Assembly (NCBI GenBank): GCA_023212725.1
Contig: JALBYF010000052.1
Span: forward strand, 1-64,000
DNA length: 64,000 bases
Direction of reading: 5' to 3'
Source of the DNA: Tranzscheliella williamsii
Taxonomy: Eukaryota; Basidiomycota; Ustilaginomycetes; Ustilaginales; Ustilaginaceae
The notes under the pieces are model-generated. The model saw only the letters and a program-made list of their open reading frames with translations, was not told where the DNA came from and ran no database searches. The first letter of the stretch is position 1, and the number at the start of each line of letters is the position of its first letter. This document shows positions 40,938-52,143 of this stretch, in pieces. The translations under genes and the position numbers were made by a program.

Positions 40938-43775
40938 CTAGGATGAGGAGGGATGAGGTGGGCGTGGGGGTACGCGGCGCACTGCTTGTGGCGGCGCGTG
41001 GTCACGGAGGGCGGGGTCGGTGAGGAGGGCCGCGCGGTCTCGCAGTCCTCCTGCGGCGTGCGGGAGCCTGGTGGCCGAGCTCCAGTCCGGGTGCTCGCCG
41101 CGCGGAGGCACATGACTCCCGCTTGCAGCCACGTGCGGCGGCGTGCGCGTCTGCCGCCGCCTTCGCCGTGCCAGGGCGCCCGCCTTGCGCCGTGCCAGCT
41201 CCGCTTCGATCGCGGCCATGCCCCGCACGAACGCCTCCTTCCCCAGCCGATTCCCCACAGCACCCTCCTTATCCGAGTCGGCTTGATATACACCGGCCGC
41301 ATCCCAGATTTCGGCCAGCGTGGCGTCCGGTAGCTTCGAGCGCTTCCACACCCGGGCCACCCTCCCGGCGGATAGACCTGCCGTCCGTGCGGCACCCGAG
41401 CATGCAGGCGTGGCTGTAGCTGCCCCGTCGGAAGGAATGGAGCGTTCCACGGATGGCGCCTTGCCACCCGTCTCTGACTCGAACCAGCCCTTCAATGCCT
41501 TGACGTCCCGACCGGTGCTCGCCTCGGTATCTTGCGTCGGCCCCTCGGATGATTTCGCGTACATTTCTGCGTTCTCGAGAGCATACGCACTCTTTTCTCC
41601 GAGCAGCCCTGGAGTTCGCGACTTCTTGGGTGCTGAGCGTTGCCGAGCTTCTAGTAGGGTGTCAAACAGAGTTTCATAGCGCACACGGGCCGCGTGATCG
41701 GCAGGTTCCATCGAGCGGGCTGACGTACTCGACCGCGAAGGGCCAGCCAGCTCAACAGGTCTCGTCTGGTCCTGCCCCACCCAACCGGGCCTGCCCAACC
41801 GCGTTGGTGTTGAAGATCGACTGTTGTCAGACGAAGCGTCGCCAGCTAGAACCGATAGATGTCCGGCATCCTTGAAGCTGGATGCAAGTGCGGAACGTCG
41901 ACCCACCGACCCTTGCTTCGACGGAGCTCCATCGGTGAGAGCGCGAGAGGCGTTGCTGACCTGGCTCGATTTGAAGGCGCCGATGGGGAGAGCCGATGTC
42001 GCCGATTCGACCAAAGACGAAATGCCCGAGGGGGAAGAGGCTCTGATGCCGCCTGTTTTGGATGTGCCTCGGAGCGGAGTGAGCTGTGGACGTCCACGAG
42101 ACGGTGGTGGTTGCTGCTGGAAACCACCAGAGGAGCGAGCGTCTTGGTGCAGATCCGAATCGAGCGACTCTTTTAATTGTTGAGATGCGTCGTCGCTCAG
42201 GCTGATGCTGGTGAATACGTTACTCAAGCTTTTGTGATGGCTCTGATGATTGCTGGACCTCGTGGCAGACGCCTGGTCCTCGCCGGTTAGGCTGCGCTGG
42301 TGGGTTGCAACCGTTGCACGGTTACCGTTCCGCGGAGGAGGCGCAGGTTGACCAGAGGGGCGGACCGGCGAGACCGAAGAGAGGTCGGCGGTGCCACCAG
42401 GCGAGCCATTGCCGAAGCGGAAGCCTCCCCCGCTTCCTTCCCATGGACGATTTGACAAATTGGTAGGTCGCGGTGGGGGCGGTGGCTTGCTGGTAGGCTT
42501 GCGCTCCGTGTATGCTTGAGTAATCGTCGCGCTGCGTGGCGGCAAGGCGGGAGCAGCCCTTGAGCCATCCACCATGCTGTCGTCTGGGCCTGCAAAGTTG
42601 CTGGGACGATTCTTGATACCGGGCGAATAGGTAGCATAGGGCACCTGAGAAAGCGCTGTTCCGGCTCCTAGATTATGCTTGCTGGTTGGTATCGTTGTGA
42701 TGTGGCCGAACTCTGAGATGGTGGGACTCGGCGCCATGCTGCCGGGCCGAGGTGGGAGGCGAGGGATCGAAGCAGTCGAGGATCCACTCTCTTGCCTAGA
42801 AGGAGCCGGAGGCGGTTGAAGCATGGCATGTGCATCAGAGGAATCAGACTGATAAGTAAGGCTGCTATGAGGTATGGGGGATGACGGTCCGCTGATAGGG
42901 GCGGAGCGGAGGTTTGAGGGCCCGATCTTGGCGCTTGACTTCTCTAGTTCCATCACAGCATGGCCAAACATCGGATCGGCATAATCATCGTCGTTGCTCG
43001 CATCCAGCATATGTCGAGATAATCGCTTGGATTTTGTCGAAGAGGTGGACATCGGGCTAGAGGTCCGCAGTGGCGCGCCATAAGCCGTGTTGACGGGGCC
43101 TGCCATGTTGGAGCCGCCATAGATACCGGCACGATTCTTGACTCCAGGAGACGGACTACCGCTCCGGCTTGAAGGGCCGCGGGCGGGCGTCGAGCTACCA
43201 GAGCTACGATGGCGGTCAGCTGCGGACTTGCTGCGAGTGCGGTTAAGCAGGTGAATGTCACTCTCTGGCAGGCTTTTTTGCATCAGCTCCCTCAGACTCG
43301 TTCCGCTTTCCGACTTGCGAAGTTTTCCTTCCGAGGCCGAGGCGGCACTGAGTGAGGACCAATGCGCACCGAGCATGAGATTCGAGGATTTTGACGGAGA
43401 CAGAGAAGTATCGGAGGAAGGAAGCTTATCTCCGGCATAGGGGTTGTTGGAAGCGACGATGGAGGCATCGTGACTCCTACGGATCTTTGGAGTAGATGAC
43501 GATCGAGGCACAGGGTCCGATCGTGACCACACAGCGCTGCCGGCGGTCGCAGCACCTGTCAGATTAGTATCTCCTTGAATCGCAGAAGGAGCTCTGCCAA
43601 CGGAGTATGCGGGTTTAGGTGACCTTGGGACGGGCGCATGCATGCTGGGTTTAAAGCTGGTAGCGTTGGGCTGATTCGCTTTGTCCTCGAATGCGGCACG
43701 AGCAGCATGAAAGTTAATAGGTTCCAACCCATCTGTTGGCGATGACGAGCCGGCGTTCGGATAGGCTCTGGACAT
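40938..43775 (-). CDS. IRS4: IRS4/TAX4-like EH-domain protein
   Basis: At least 945 residues. Irs4/Tax4 are EH-domain proteins that regulate PI(4,5)P2 levels, cell wall integrity and autophagy at the plasma membrane. The N-terminal block INFHAARAAFEDKA occurs in fungal relatives. The middle 700 residues are Ser/Pro-rich, with polyproline stretches (KPPPPPRPTN). The C-terminal EH region is RVRYETLFDTLLEAR ... RVARVWKRSKLPDATLAEIW ... GKEAFVRGMAAIEAEL. About 85 low-complexity residues are inserted inside it. The Arg/Pro-rich last 85 residues are unusual. ATG 43775 is only the first ATG in the frame. The frame stays open to 43940 without an ATG and contains a good acceptor (CTCGACGGCAG, about 43891), so an upstream exon is likely. 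One phase-compatible candidate starts at ATG 44478 (MATPTTATATATADQAFSA). Confidence 0.8.
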   Translation of the reverse strand: MSRAYPNAGSSSPTDGLEPINFHAARAAFEDKANQPNATSFKPSMHAPVPRSPKPAYSVGRAPSAIQGDTNLTGAATAGSAVWSRSDPVPRSSSTPKIRRSHDASIVASNNPYAGDKLPSSDTSLSPSKSSNLMLGAHWSSLSAASASEGKLRKSESGTSLRELMQKSLPESDIHLLNRTRSKSAADRHRSSGSSTPARGPSSRSGSPSPGVKNRAGIYGGSNMAGPVNTAYGAPLRTSSPMSTSSTKSKRLSRHMLDASNDDDYADPMFGHAVMELEKSSAKIGPSNLRSAPISGPSSPIPHSSLTYQSDSSDAHAMLQPPPAPSRQESGSSTASIPRLPPRPGSMAPSPTISEFGHITTIPTSKHNLGAGTALSQVPYATYSPGIKNRPSNFAGPDDSMVDGSRAAPALPPRSATITQAYTERKPTSKPPPPPRPTNLSNRPWEGSGGGFRFGNGSPGGTADLSSVSPVRPSGQPAPPPRNGNRATVATHQRSLTGEDQASATRSSNHQSHHKSLSNVFTSISLSDDASQQLKESLDSDLHQDARSSGGFQQQPPPSRGRPQLTPLRGTSKTGGIRASSPSGISSLVESATSALPIGAFKSSQVSNASRALTDGAPSKQGSVGRRSALASSFKDAGHLSVLAGDASSDNSRSSTPTRLGRPGWVGQDQTRPVELAGPSRSSTSARSMEPADHAARVRYETLFDTLLEARQRSAPKKSRTPGLLGEKSAYALENAEMYAKSSEGPTQDTEASTGRDVKALKGWFESETGGKAPSVERSIPSDGAATATPACSGAARTAGLSAGRVARVWKRSKLPDATLAEIWDAAGVYQADSDKEGAVGNRLGKEAFVRGMAAIEAELARRKAGALARRRRRQTRTPPHVAASGSHVPPRGEHPDWSSATRLPHAAGGLRDRAALLTDPALRDHAPPQAVRRVPPRPPHPSSS

Positions 43776-43940
43776 TCTGCCAAACAAGTTGGTACGCAGG
43801 TAGGATTCTTTGTTGTTACTTGTGGCGTACGCTGGCCGCCGAGGTGAAGGGGCGGACAAGGGGCTGTCAGAAAGAGTCGAAACTGCCGTCGAGGAGCAAG
43901 ACAAGGTGGAACGACTTTGACTCAGATATGGCCCATCGGA

Positions 43941-45271
43941 TCAGCTTCAATACATGATTCGGCCTGGGATGAAATGACAGGAGAAGCAATGCCGGGTCGG
44001 TGGCAAAGATGCCAGGCGTATGCTGTTTGCAGTGGATCTAGGATATGGCGCCGCATTCAATTGGTTATTGTTGGAAGAGCGATACGGAAAGCGATTGAGT
44101 CAGCATATGTGTTGTGAGAGAGAGGAAGGCAGCCAGTTATCACGCCAGAGAAGTCATGAGTGGAGAAAGCGAAGCCAAGACAAGGTAATGAAGCTCGTCC
44201 TATGATAAGGGTGGCTTGGCCGCGTTTGCAACGGTCTCGCACAGAGATGAAGAGGCGCGGTGGGATGACTCACGATAGGATGGGCCGAGAGGTCTACTAC
44301 CTGCTCTTGCAGTCCCAGCAGCGCAGAGAGGCGGAAGTCTCCGTCGACGACACAGCACGACAGTGTTCAGGTAAGGAGAACGCAGAGCGCGAACACAGCA
44401 AAGCGGTCAAGACCGAAACACCTGCGCTGAATGCCTGATCTGCGGTTGCGGTTGCGGTTGCCGTTGTGGGTGTCGCCATGGACAATTCTGAAAAGGGTAA
44501 GTCGAGGCGTGATGAGTAGACGTGCCTGGACGCTGTGAGATGAGATGAGGTAAAGAGCAACCAACCGCCAACGGTTCGCTGGGCGGCGGTGAGGCTTGGG
44601 ACAAGGGCAGTGGTGGAGATGCCGATGTTGTGGCCGACTAAAGCAGAATGGACTGTTGCTAAGGTCTGTTAGTGGAGGAGGTGCGTCAATCTAATCCGCC
44701 GCTAAACAAGAGATTTGGCAGTCACAGTCAAAGGTAGCAGAGCATATGCACAGCGCACAGACAGCGTCGGCCGTGCCGCCGTCACGGTGAATTGTGAGGG
44801 GATTGTCACTTTACAAGCAATGACTTTTTGATTGTGTTAATTTGCTAGTGTGGCTGAGTGACTGTGGTGGATAGGCCAGCTGCTTCCTATCATCACTTGG
44901 TGGGCTATTCCTCGTGTCGTAGTCATGAGCGTCTATGGCCACGGAGCCAGGCCGACTTGTAGTGTGTGGCAACTTGGGCTGGCCGACTGGTAGCGGATCA
45001 TCTACCTGTCTAATCAGCAAGGCGGCCGTTGCAGATCCCACACATAGGCCTGGCCCGATTCGGCCCCGATTTGCTGTTAGATGCGAAAGTAGCGAGTTAG
45101 GGTCGTGCGCGTTCAGAAGAACCGCCAATCGTAACGCATAACGCGTGCATGCGCTTCATATACCGGTTTGGGTGAAGGGTGACTCCTGCTCCTCTCCATA
45201 CATTCTACGTCCACCTCTTACGCTCCAGCGACACGTAGCCGCTGTAAGCTGTCATCCGGAGCTAGGGCGCC
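43941..45271. other. Divergent intergenic region with probable first exon of the IRS4-like gene
   Basis: Between the IRS4-like gene (left) and the phosphoesterase (right). On the minus strand, CCCTTTTCAG precedes ATG 44478 and a short Ala/Thr-rich frame, which could be the first coding exon after a 5' UTR intron. The remainder, 44600-45271, shows no protein-like frame and should hold both promoters. Confidence 0.35.
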
Positions 45272-48200
45272 ATGTCTGTCACGCTGCCCATCCTCCATTT
45301 TAACGATGTGTATCGCGTGCGGCAGAAGGACAAGGCGTCGGGAGGCACAATAGGCGCTGACCAGTTTGCAGCCAAGGTCCAAGCGATTAGGGAAACATGG
45401 GGCGAGCCAGGCGATCTTAGCAACCTTCCACCACCAGAGACGCGCGAGGCCTCCGGTTCTCGGGACTGGTCGGCGCATGCCAATGCTCGCGATCGCAAGG
45501 GGTTGGCGCTCTTTAGCGGCGACCTCTTCTCGCCTTCGGTCGAGTCGAGCGTGACTCGAGGCACTCACCTGGTTCCGGTCATCAATGCTATGAACTTGGA
45601 CTGCGCTTGCTTGGGCAACCACGACTGGGATTTCGGCTACCCGCATCTGCAAACGCTCATGGCGCAGAACAACTTCCCCTGGCTCTTCTCCAATGTCGTC
45701 GACCGCTCCGCCGCAGCATCCGAAAGCTCGACCTGGGACGAAGATTTGCAAGATGACGACGCGCAGGTGGGCGGAACATTGCGCTATTGGACCACCACCG
45801 TACAGGGCGTCAAGGTTGGCTGCATCGGCATTGTCGAGAAGGAATGGATCGCGACCGTACCCAGCTTCCCAGCAGGCTTCGTATACCGAAATATGGTCAA
45901 GACCGCCCTCAAGCTCAGTCAGACCCTTCGCGACCCCCAAGGTGAAGCCTGCGAGCTGATTATTGCCATCACACACAGCAGACTACCAAACGATATTGAC
46001 TTCGCCAATGCCGTTGGCGCCATCTCGAAGCCCGATCCGAATACGCATGGCGTGGACCTTGTCCTTGGCGGCCACGATCACATCTACTATGTCGGCAACG
46101 GTGCAAGCCACTTTGAAGGGACTGACTTCCCCAAAGGAGAGCCAGGCACCGAGAAGGACAAAGCCGCCATGGTGGTCAAATCCGGTACGGACTTCAGGGA
46201 CTTGTCCGAGCTCAAGCTCGAGCTCAGCCCTAAGAACGCCTCAACGGTACGCAAGAGGGTCATCACTTCTCTTAGCGTAAAGCGCTATCGCATCACTCCT
46301 GATGACCCCACCTCGTCCAAGCTAAAGTCAATGCTCGACGACCTTTTGGCAAAAATTTCTACATCTACTTCACAGAGCGTGGCATATACATTAACACCAT
46401 GGGATGTTCGATCCGAAAAGGTTCGTACGGACGAATCCGCGTTCGGCAACTTTGTTGCCGATGTCTTGATGAACTCGTACGAGGAGATGCTGCGCGAGCG
46501 AGACAACCGTGGCGAAATGGCTGAGACAAGGCCCGCCGAGACAAGAGAAGTGGACTGTTGCATTATCTGCGGAGGTAGTCTGCGGGGTGACCAGATCTAC
46601 GGTCCCGGCAAGATCGCGCTGTCAGACGTGCTAGAGATCATGCCCTTTGAAGATGCCATTGTCTGCAAGGAGCTCAAAGGACAGGACATCTGGGACGCCC
46701 TGGAGAATGGCTTATCCATGTATCCCAAGCAGGAGGGCCGATTTCCGCAGGTCGCTGGCCTGCTCGTCAAGTGGGACTCCACCCAGCCATCTGGCAAGCG
46801 ACTGGTCAGTGTGGAGCTGCTGGACAACCCGCTCGACTCTCCCGCTTCCCGTGAGCAAGGCCAGCCAGAAGCTATGGACGTGGACGAGGACAGCGCCTCG
46901 CAGGGAGAAGACCGCAACGTCGGTAGGCTGCGGCGCTATTCTGTCACCAAGATCCCCGGAGGAGATTACGAGGTGGAAGTGCATCGCCCAGCGCTGGTCA
47001 CCAAGGGTCCACTGGAGATGGACAAAACTTATCGCGTCGTAACGCGCGAGTACCTTGCCGAAGGCTACGACGGGTTCGAGGCGTTGAAGCGCGGCGAATT
47101 CGTGGTGGACCACGAGAACGGCCAGCTGATGTCGGCCATCGTGCGCAAATTCCTGCTGGGAGCGAGCTACATCTGGCGTATGAAGCAGCTGCAGCGTCTG
47201 CAAGGGGAAGACGAGGCATCTTCGGATGTACGAAACGGCACCGATATCGCCGCCGATGGTGGCAGCGAGCAAGAGAGCGGTGGCACGTCGGCGGCCGAGA
47301 ACGGCGACAAGAACACGCTGAGCAAGCGGACCCGACTAGCCATCACCAGGGCTCGGTCGATGAACTTGCTCAAGAAGGCCATGAAGCGCCATAACCCTCC
47401 GCCAAACGCTTCTGTCGATGCACCGACGACGCCTGTCAAGACCCGCCCTCTCGCCAGCACCTCTGCAGGAGAAGGAGGCGACGAGGAAATGTGGCGCATG
47501 GTGGTGGACCATTCGCCGGGGGGCTACCGCGATGCACTGCACGTCGGCGGTTCGGAGCATCATTCCAAGTTTGACAGTGTATCTCGTCGCTTCAACGCAC
47601 CGCTGCCCGGCGACGCCGCTGTCCGAGGCGGTGACAGCACATCTGCTGCTGTTTCCTCCGGCAATGACAACGACGACACGGGGCTCCCAGCCGCCAAGCG
47701 TGTCAAGTCCGAGACAGATCCGCCGGCGAGCTGGCCCGTGTCGGATGCGGAGAGCGACCTCTTCGACCCCTCGTTGGCGCCGCAGCTGCTGCAGCAGATC
47801 AAGGAGCTGCTCGTGCTGGTCTCGCGGGCCTCGGAGAGCGAGGACAGTCTTTTCGTCGCTTCGTCGAACCCGCCTTTGGATTCCGACGCTGCGCAGCAGG
47901 ACGAGGTGTACGAGGGGGCGGGGGGCGCGAACATTGCGTTGGGGAGCATGGCGGTGGATGAGGGGGAGGATGATGCGACGCTGGCGTTCCTCTCCGCGGG
48001 GGCGGCGGGCCGGGGTGGGCGCGGACGGGGTGGGGAGGGGCGGCCGACGGCGCTCTCGCAGGAGATCGTGCGGCGCGCCACCGAGCTGAAGCGGGCATTT
48101 GCGCGTCTCGAGCACGCCGCGCGCGCACTGCCCGGCGCGCAGGACATGGGCCTCGCCGAGCAGCGCGAGCTGCTCGCTACCCTCGAAGCCTACCTCGCCC

Positions 48201-48514
48201 GCCAGCGCGCCTTCTCGCTCCCCAACCAACCCACCACCCCACACAAGCAGCCCCCTCCCGCCGACAATCCCCCCGCCCAGCACGGCCACCTCGCCTCTGC
48301 GTCCTTCACACTCAACCAGGACCAGATGCGCCGCCTCCGCGCCGACATCGCCTCCTCCACAACCCCCAACTCACCCCACCCCGCCAACTCCGCCCACCCC
48401 GCCCAGCCCCCCACGGCCACGCCCGAGCCGCACGACGACACCGCCAACCTCGCCTTCATCTCCCCCCTCGTCGACGGCCGCCTCGTCGACATTGCCCGCA
48501 CGTCCACACACTGA
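45272..48514 (+). CDS. 5'-nucleotidase-family metallophosphoesterase with long C-terminal extension
   Basis: Encodes 1080 residues in one exon. The family hydrolyses nucleoside monophosphates and related phosphate esters at a two-metal centre. Metal-binding blocks: LPILHFNDVYRV (residues 5-16), FSGDLFSPS, ACLGNHDWDFGYPHL (about 114-128), ITHSRL and VLGGHDHIYYV (about 265). The second domain follows, with GNFVADVLM, CIICGGSLRG and GFEALKRGEFV, the C-terminal substrate-binding fold. There is no signal peptide, unlike secreted 5'-nucleotidases, so a cytosolic or nuclear enzyme is inferred. From about residue 650 on, the protein is mostly disordered with basic (KRTRLAITRAR, PAAKRVKS) and acidic patches plus a helical stretch (IVRRATELKRAFARLEHAAR). 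Substrate not predictable. Confidence 0.88.
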   Translation: MSVTLPILHFNDVYRVRQKDKASGGTIGADQFAAKVQAIRETWGEPGDLSNLPPPETREASGSRDWSAHANARDRKGLALFSGDLFSPSVESSVTRGTHLVPVINAMNLDCACLGNHDWDFGYPHLQTLMAQNNFPWLFSNVVDRSAAASESSTWDEDLQDDDAQVGGTLRYWTTTVQGVKVGCIGIVEKEWIATVPSFPAGFVYRNMVKTALKLSQTLRDPQGEACELIIAITHSRLPNDIDFANAVGAISKPDPNTHGVDLVLGGHDHIYYVGNGASHFEGTDFPKGEPGTEKDKAAMVVKSGTDFRDLSELKLELSPKNASTVRKRVITSLSVKRYRITPDDPTSSKLKSMLDDLLAKISTSTSQSVAYTLTPWDVRSEKVRTDESAFGNFVADVLMNSYEEMLRERDNRGEMAETRPAETREVDCCIICGGSLRGDQIYGPGKIALSDVLEIMPFEDAIVCKELKGQDIWDALENGLSMYPKQEGRFPQVAGLLVKWDSTQPSGKRLVSVELLDNPLDSPASREQGQPEAMDVDEDSASQGEDRNVGRLRRYSVTKIPGGDYEVEVHRPALVTKGPLEMDKTYRVVTREYLAEGYDGFEALKRGEFVVDHENGQLMSAIVRKFLLGASYIWRMKQLQRLQGEDEASSDVRNGTDIAADGGSEQESGGTSAAENGDKNTLSKRTRLAITRARSMNLLKKAMKRHNPPPNASVDAPTTPVKTRPLASTSAGEGGDEEMWRMVVDHSPGGYRDALHVGGSEHHSKFDSVSRRFNAPLPGDAAVRGGDSTSAAVSSGNDNDDTGLPAAKRVKSETDPPASWPVSDAESDLFDPSLAPQLLQQIKELLVLVSRASESEDSLFVASSNPPLDSDAAQQDEVYEGAGGANIALGSMAVDEGEDDATLAFLSAGAAGRGGRGRGGEGRPTALSQEIVRRATELKRAFARLEHAARALPGAQDMGLAEQRELLATLEAYLARQRAFSLPNQPTTPHKQPPPADNPPAQHGHLASASFTLNQDQMRRLRADIASSTTPNSPHPANSAHPAQPPTATPEPHDDTANLAFISPLVDGRLVDIARTSTH

Positions 48515-48792
48515 CACCGCGCTGCCAACCACGCTACTTTGCCACCCAACCTCGGTGACCGGTATGTGGCGGATCTGCAATTCAATCACACATAGATTTC
48601 ACTTTGGCATGCTTGACTCGCTGCTGGGTTCTGCGCCAGGGGCGCTTCCAAAGACTTGCGTGCAGCGGGTGGATGCGCTGCCGACACGGTGTACAATACA
48701 GCAGGGCCCTGCAACCGGCCAAGCACGGTGTAGAACGGGATGTGTGGGGGTGAAGACAGAGAGACGAGGTATAGCGGCGTGGGTGGAGGCGG

Positions 48793-51700
48793 TTAGAGAT
48801 AGAGCGAGGGGGAGAAGATGATGCTGCCCTCGCGCTCGAGCTTCTGGAGGGTCTGCTCGAACTTTTCGGCGAGGTGTTCGTTGCCGATGGCGGTAGCGGC
48901 CTGGACGAGCTGGCGGATGAGTTCCTGGAGGCGGCGGAAGCAGCGGATGATGGAGCCCTCAAAGACGTCGGTGAGCTTGCAGATCTCTGCGAACTTGGCG
49001 CCGTTGCACCACTGCATGACGAGGTCCATGAGCTCGACCTTAAAGCCGGCCACGTACTCCTCCTCGATCAGCGGCAGCTTGGACTCGATGGAAACCTTGG
49101 CGATCCGGCGCGCAGTCTCCTGCATGATGCGCAGCGGCGCGGCCAGCTCCTCCTTGAGCCGCGTCTGCGTCGACGACTTCTCGCCAAACACAAAGCACGA
49201 CAGCAGCGCCGCGCACTGCGCCGGCGCCAGGTCGTTGAAGACGCCGTTGAAAATCATCTCGGTCAACAACAGCTCGTCGCCGGTGCTGATCTCGCACGCC
49301 ACACGGCCCTTCTTCTCCACCACGTCCTCGCTCGTCGTAAAGCCGAGCCGTCGCAGCACTCGCTTGCGGTACTTGAGCTCGTCCAGCTGTAGCACCGAAT
49401 TGGCCGCTGCGATCCTCTTCGCCACCTCCTGCACCACCTCGTCCGCCTTCTGCTTTTTCGAATAGGCATCGAACAGCTTCGGGAGGGCCGGGTCGCTCTT
49501 GAGTGGCGACGACGAAAGCTTGCCCTCCAGGATCTTGATCTTCTCGAGCAGATGGCCGAACGCCTCGTCCTTGATCTTCATGTCTTTGACCGGGTCCAGC
49601 AAAGGCACGCCTTTGGGGAAGCGACGTCGAACTTCGGCCAGGTTCTTACGCACTGTTTCCCTTGGCTCAGTGGGCCGAAGGTCTCTCGCTAAGAACATCT
49701 TGATGCCGGAGAGCGCCTGAACGGTCGACAGCAGAACAGGAACGACGGCCATCTCGCCCTTCTTGCCGTCCGGGCAAGGGAAGTATCCTCCGGCACCCGT
49801 CTTGGGGTCTGCACCTGCCCCCGGTGCGCAGTGCAGCAGCACATCGACAATGTAATGCGTCTGCGGGGCCGCGTTGGGGTCCAGGTGTGGCCCCTTTTTG
49901 TTGGCGGAGGGGAGGCGCTTTTCGTAGGAGACGACGACGCCCCACCCGAAATCGAGGTCTTCGTGGCGAATGTGGACCAGTCGCCCAGGCTGCAGGAAAG
50001 GGAGGACGTAAGATGGATGGGTGATAACGGTCTGCACGTCGCTTCTCAGCGTCTCCAGCTGATGTTTAATGTCGTAGTACTCGGCAATCTCGTCTTGGCG
50101 CTCGACCTTGATCGCATCGCGCTCCTTCTCGGCAGCCTTTTTCTCGGCTTCCAGAGCAGGCACCGAAGCAGCGTTCTGGAACTGGAAGAAACATCTTTCC
50201 AGCATATACTCGGGAGAAATTCCCTCCACTCGCATCAGGTTGAGGATCATGTTGTAGCCGAGATGGAAAGCCGAGTTGAGACGATCTGCTTCGCCTTTGA
50301 CCATGGTCTTGGCAGAGGCCGGCTCCAGCTTCTCATCGAACATCATGATGACAATACCGCGGTCGTCTAGTCCTCGACGGCCAGCACGTCCCGACATCTG
50401 GATAAACTCGCCCGAGGTGAGATTTCGGAACTCCTTGCCATCCCACTTGTTGACGGCTGTAAAGACAACCGTCTTAGCGGGCATGTTGAGTCCGATCGAG
50501 AAGGTCTCGGTTGCAAACAGGACTTTGATGAGGCCCTCTTGGAAGAGAATCTCGATGACCTCTTTCAGAATGGGGAGTAGGCCGCCGTGATGGATGCCGA
50601 TACCTCGTCTCAGAAGAGGCAGGATGTGTTCGATCTGGGGCAGCCCGCGATCTTCCTCGGAGAGCGCATTGATGGCGTTGGTAAAGACAGTCGAGACCAT
50701 TTCTTTCTCGTCATCCGTATTGAACTCGAGCTTGCTCATCTGAAGCGCCAAGGCTTCGCATTCTCGCTTGGAGAAAGCAAACACGATCACGGGATTGTAG
50801 TTCTTGAGCATGATCATCTTGACGATCTTGTAGATATCCGAGGGGCCCTTCTTGCCACCCGACCCGCCCTTCTTTATCTGACCTTTCTTCTTGCCACCGC
50901 CTGCGTTCGGATCGGCGACGTCTTCTCCTTTGCCTTCAGCCAGGGCGCCCATAGCCTTCTGGAAGTTGTCTTCCCTGAACGTTCCTCGCTCGTCCACCAC
51001 GAGATGGATGCCTTCGCCGCCCTGAGGAAAGAGGTAGTGTTGGAGGGGAGTCGGGCGGAAATCGGTATAGACGACGTGACACGGCTGAGCATGGGTGTGT
51101 GCGATCCATTCTGCGAATTGCATAGCGTTGGGGATGGTGGCGGAGAGGAAAACATATCGCACCTTGCGCGGGAGTAGAATGATGGTCTCTTCCCAGACGA
51201 CACCACGTTCCTTGTCTCGCATGTAGTGGATCTCGTCAAAGACGACCCAGGCCACCTCGCGCATAATCTCGGAACCTCGGTAGAGCATCGATCGCAGAAT
51301 TTCGGTAGTCATGACTAGGCAGGAAGCAGATGGATTGATGGTGACGTCTCCGGTCATGAGACCCACGTCGCCAAACTCGGCAGTGAGCTCTCGAAACTTT
51401 TGATTGGAGAGGGCTTTGATAGGAGACGTGTAGACCACCCTTTGCCCATTCTTCAGGCACTGTGCGATGGCATATTCGGCGACTACGGTTTTGCCTGCTG
51501 AGGTGTGGGCGGATACGAGAACAGACTCGTTTCGCTCAATGCAGGAGACGGAATTACGCTGGAATGGATCCAGGGTGAACTTGTAGTACTTAGCAGGCGG
51601 GTCGGCGGGAACGTGCTGGGAGAGAGGGACGTAGGGGTAGTCTGGAGGCAGGGCGACCTGGTGGCGCACCGAATGTGTGAGGTGCATCTTCTTTTCGGAC

Positions 51701-52143
51701 GCAGCATCGGCGGTTTGGTCTGTGTTGCCATCCGCAGACTCGGCGGGCAGTGCTGCATCCGCCGGAATGGCTTGGGTGGCCTCTGCTGTGAACTCATCAG
51801 CAATAACAGTAGGGACGGGTCTGGCAGGTTCAGCGACAACTCTCTGCCGTTTCGACGGCCCAGGTTGATTGTCCGCGGCGTGCACCTGCTCTCTTTCTGG
51901 GGAAGAGGACGGTTCATGCTTCTTGGCGCGACTGCCCTTGTGAGCTGATGAGGCACCGTTCATCGGCGGAGAAGCAGGAGGCGGGGCTGAGCTGCTGCTA
52001 GTGGTGGAGCGCTGCTTGCCATCGGACTTTTTGTCCCGCTTCTTCTGCTTCTTGCTAGGGGACGACGAGGCGGGGGTTGTAGCAGCGGCCTTCTGGCCAC
52101 CCTCGGATGGGGCCAGAAAGTCAAAGAGACCGTCTGGATCCAT
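48793..52143 (-). CDS. MTR4: Exosome-associated ATP-dependent RNA helicase Mtr4
   Basis: Encodes 1116 residues from ATG 52143; the open frame upstream has no ATG. Mtr4 is the nuclear Ski2-like helicase of the TRAMP complex and feeds RNAs to the exosome for rRNA processing and surveillance. The N-terminal 165 residues are low complexity. The helicase core has [10 protein letters not shown] (Walker A, about residue 213), [30 protein letters not shown] (about 302), VFLSATIPN and [15 protein letters not shown] (about 586). An arch/KOW region and the DSHCT domain follow, ending in [10 protein letters not shown], which matches the Mtr4 C-terminus. NPGG-type and zinc motifs are not expected. Ski2 is the close alternative, but the end and the N-terminal [19 protein letters not shown] favour Mtr4. 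It shares a 420 bp divergent region with UMP1. Confidence 0.95.
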   Translation of the reverse strand: MDPDGLFDFLAPSEGGQKAAATTPASSSPSKKQKKRDKKSDGKQRSTTSSSSAPPPASPPMNGASSAHKGSRAKKHEPSSSPEREQVHAADNQPGPSKRQRVVAEPARPVPTVIADEFTAEATQAIPADAALPAESADGNTDQTADAASEKKMHLTHSVRHQVALPPDYPYVPLSQHVPADPPAKYYKFTLDPFQRNSVSCIERNESVLVSAHTSAGKTVVAEYAIAQCLKNGQRVVYTSPIKALSNQKFRELTAEFGDVGLMTGDVTINPSASCLVMTTEILRSMLYRGSEIMREVAWVVFDEIHYMRDKERGVVWEETIILLPRKVRYVFLSATIPNAMQFAEWIAHTHAQPCHVVYTDFRPTPLQHYLFPQGGEGIHLVVDERGTFREDNFQKAMGALAEGKGEDVADPNAGGGKKKGQIKKGGSGGKKGPSDIYKIVKMIMLKNYNPVIVFAFSKRECEALALQMSKLEFNTDDEKEMVSTVFTNAINALSEEDRGLPQIEHILPLLRRGIGIHHGGLLPILKEVIEILFQEGLIKVLFATETFSIGLNMPAKTVVFTAVNKWDGKEFRNLTSGEFIQMSGRAGRRGLDDRGIVIMMFDEKLEPASAKTMVKGEADRLNSAFHLGYNMILNLMRVEGISPEYMLERCFFQFQNAASVPALEAEKKAAEKERDAIKVERQDEIAEYYDIKHQLETLRSDVQTVITHPSYVLPFLQPGRLVHIRHEDLDFGWGVVVSYEKRLPSANKKGPHLDPNAAPQTHYIVDVLLHCAPGAGADPKTGAGGYFPCPDGKKGEMAVVPVLLSTVQALSGIKMFLARDLRPTEPRETVRKNLAEVRRRFPKGVPLLDPVKDMKIKDEAFGHLLEKIKILEGKLSSSPLKSDPALPKLFDAYSKKQKADEVVQEVAKRIAAANSVLQLDELKYRKRVLRRLGFTTSEDVVEKKGRVACEISTGDELLLTEMIFNGVFNDLAPAQCAALLSCFVFGEKSSTQTRLKEELAAPLRIMQETARRIAKVSIESKLPLIEEEYVAGFKVELMDLVMQWCNGAKFAEICKLTDVFEGSIIRCFRRLQELIRQLVQAATAIGNEHLAEKFEQTLQKLEREGSIIFSPSLYL

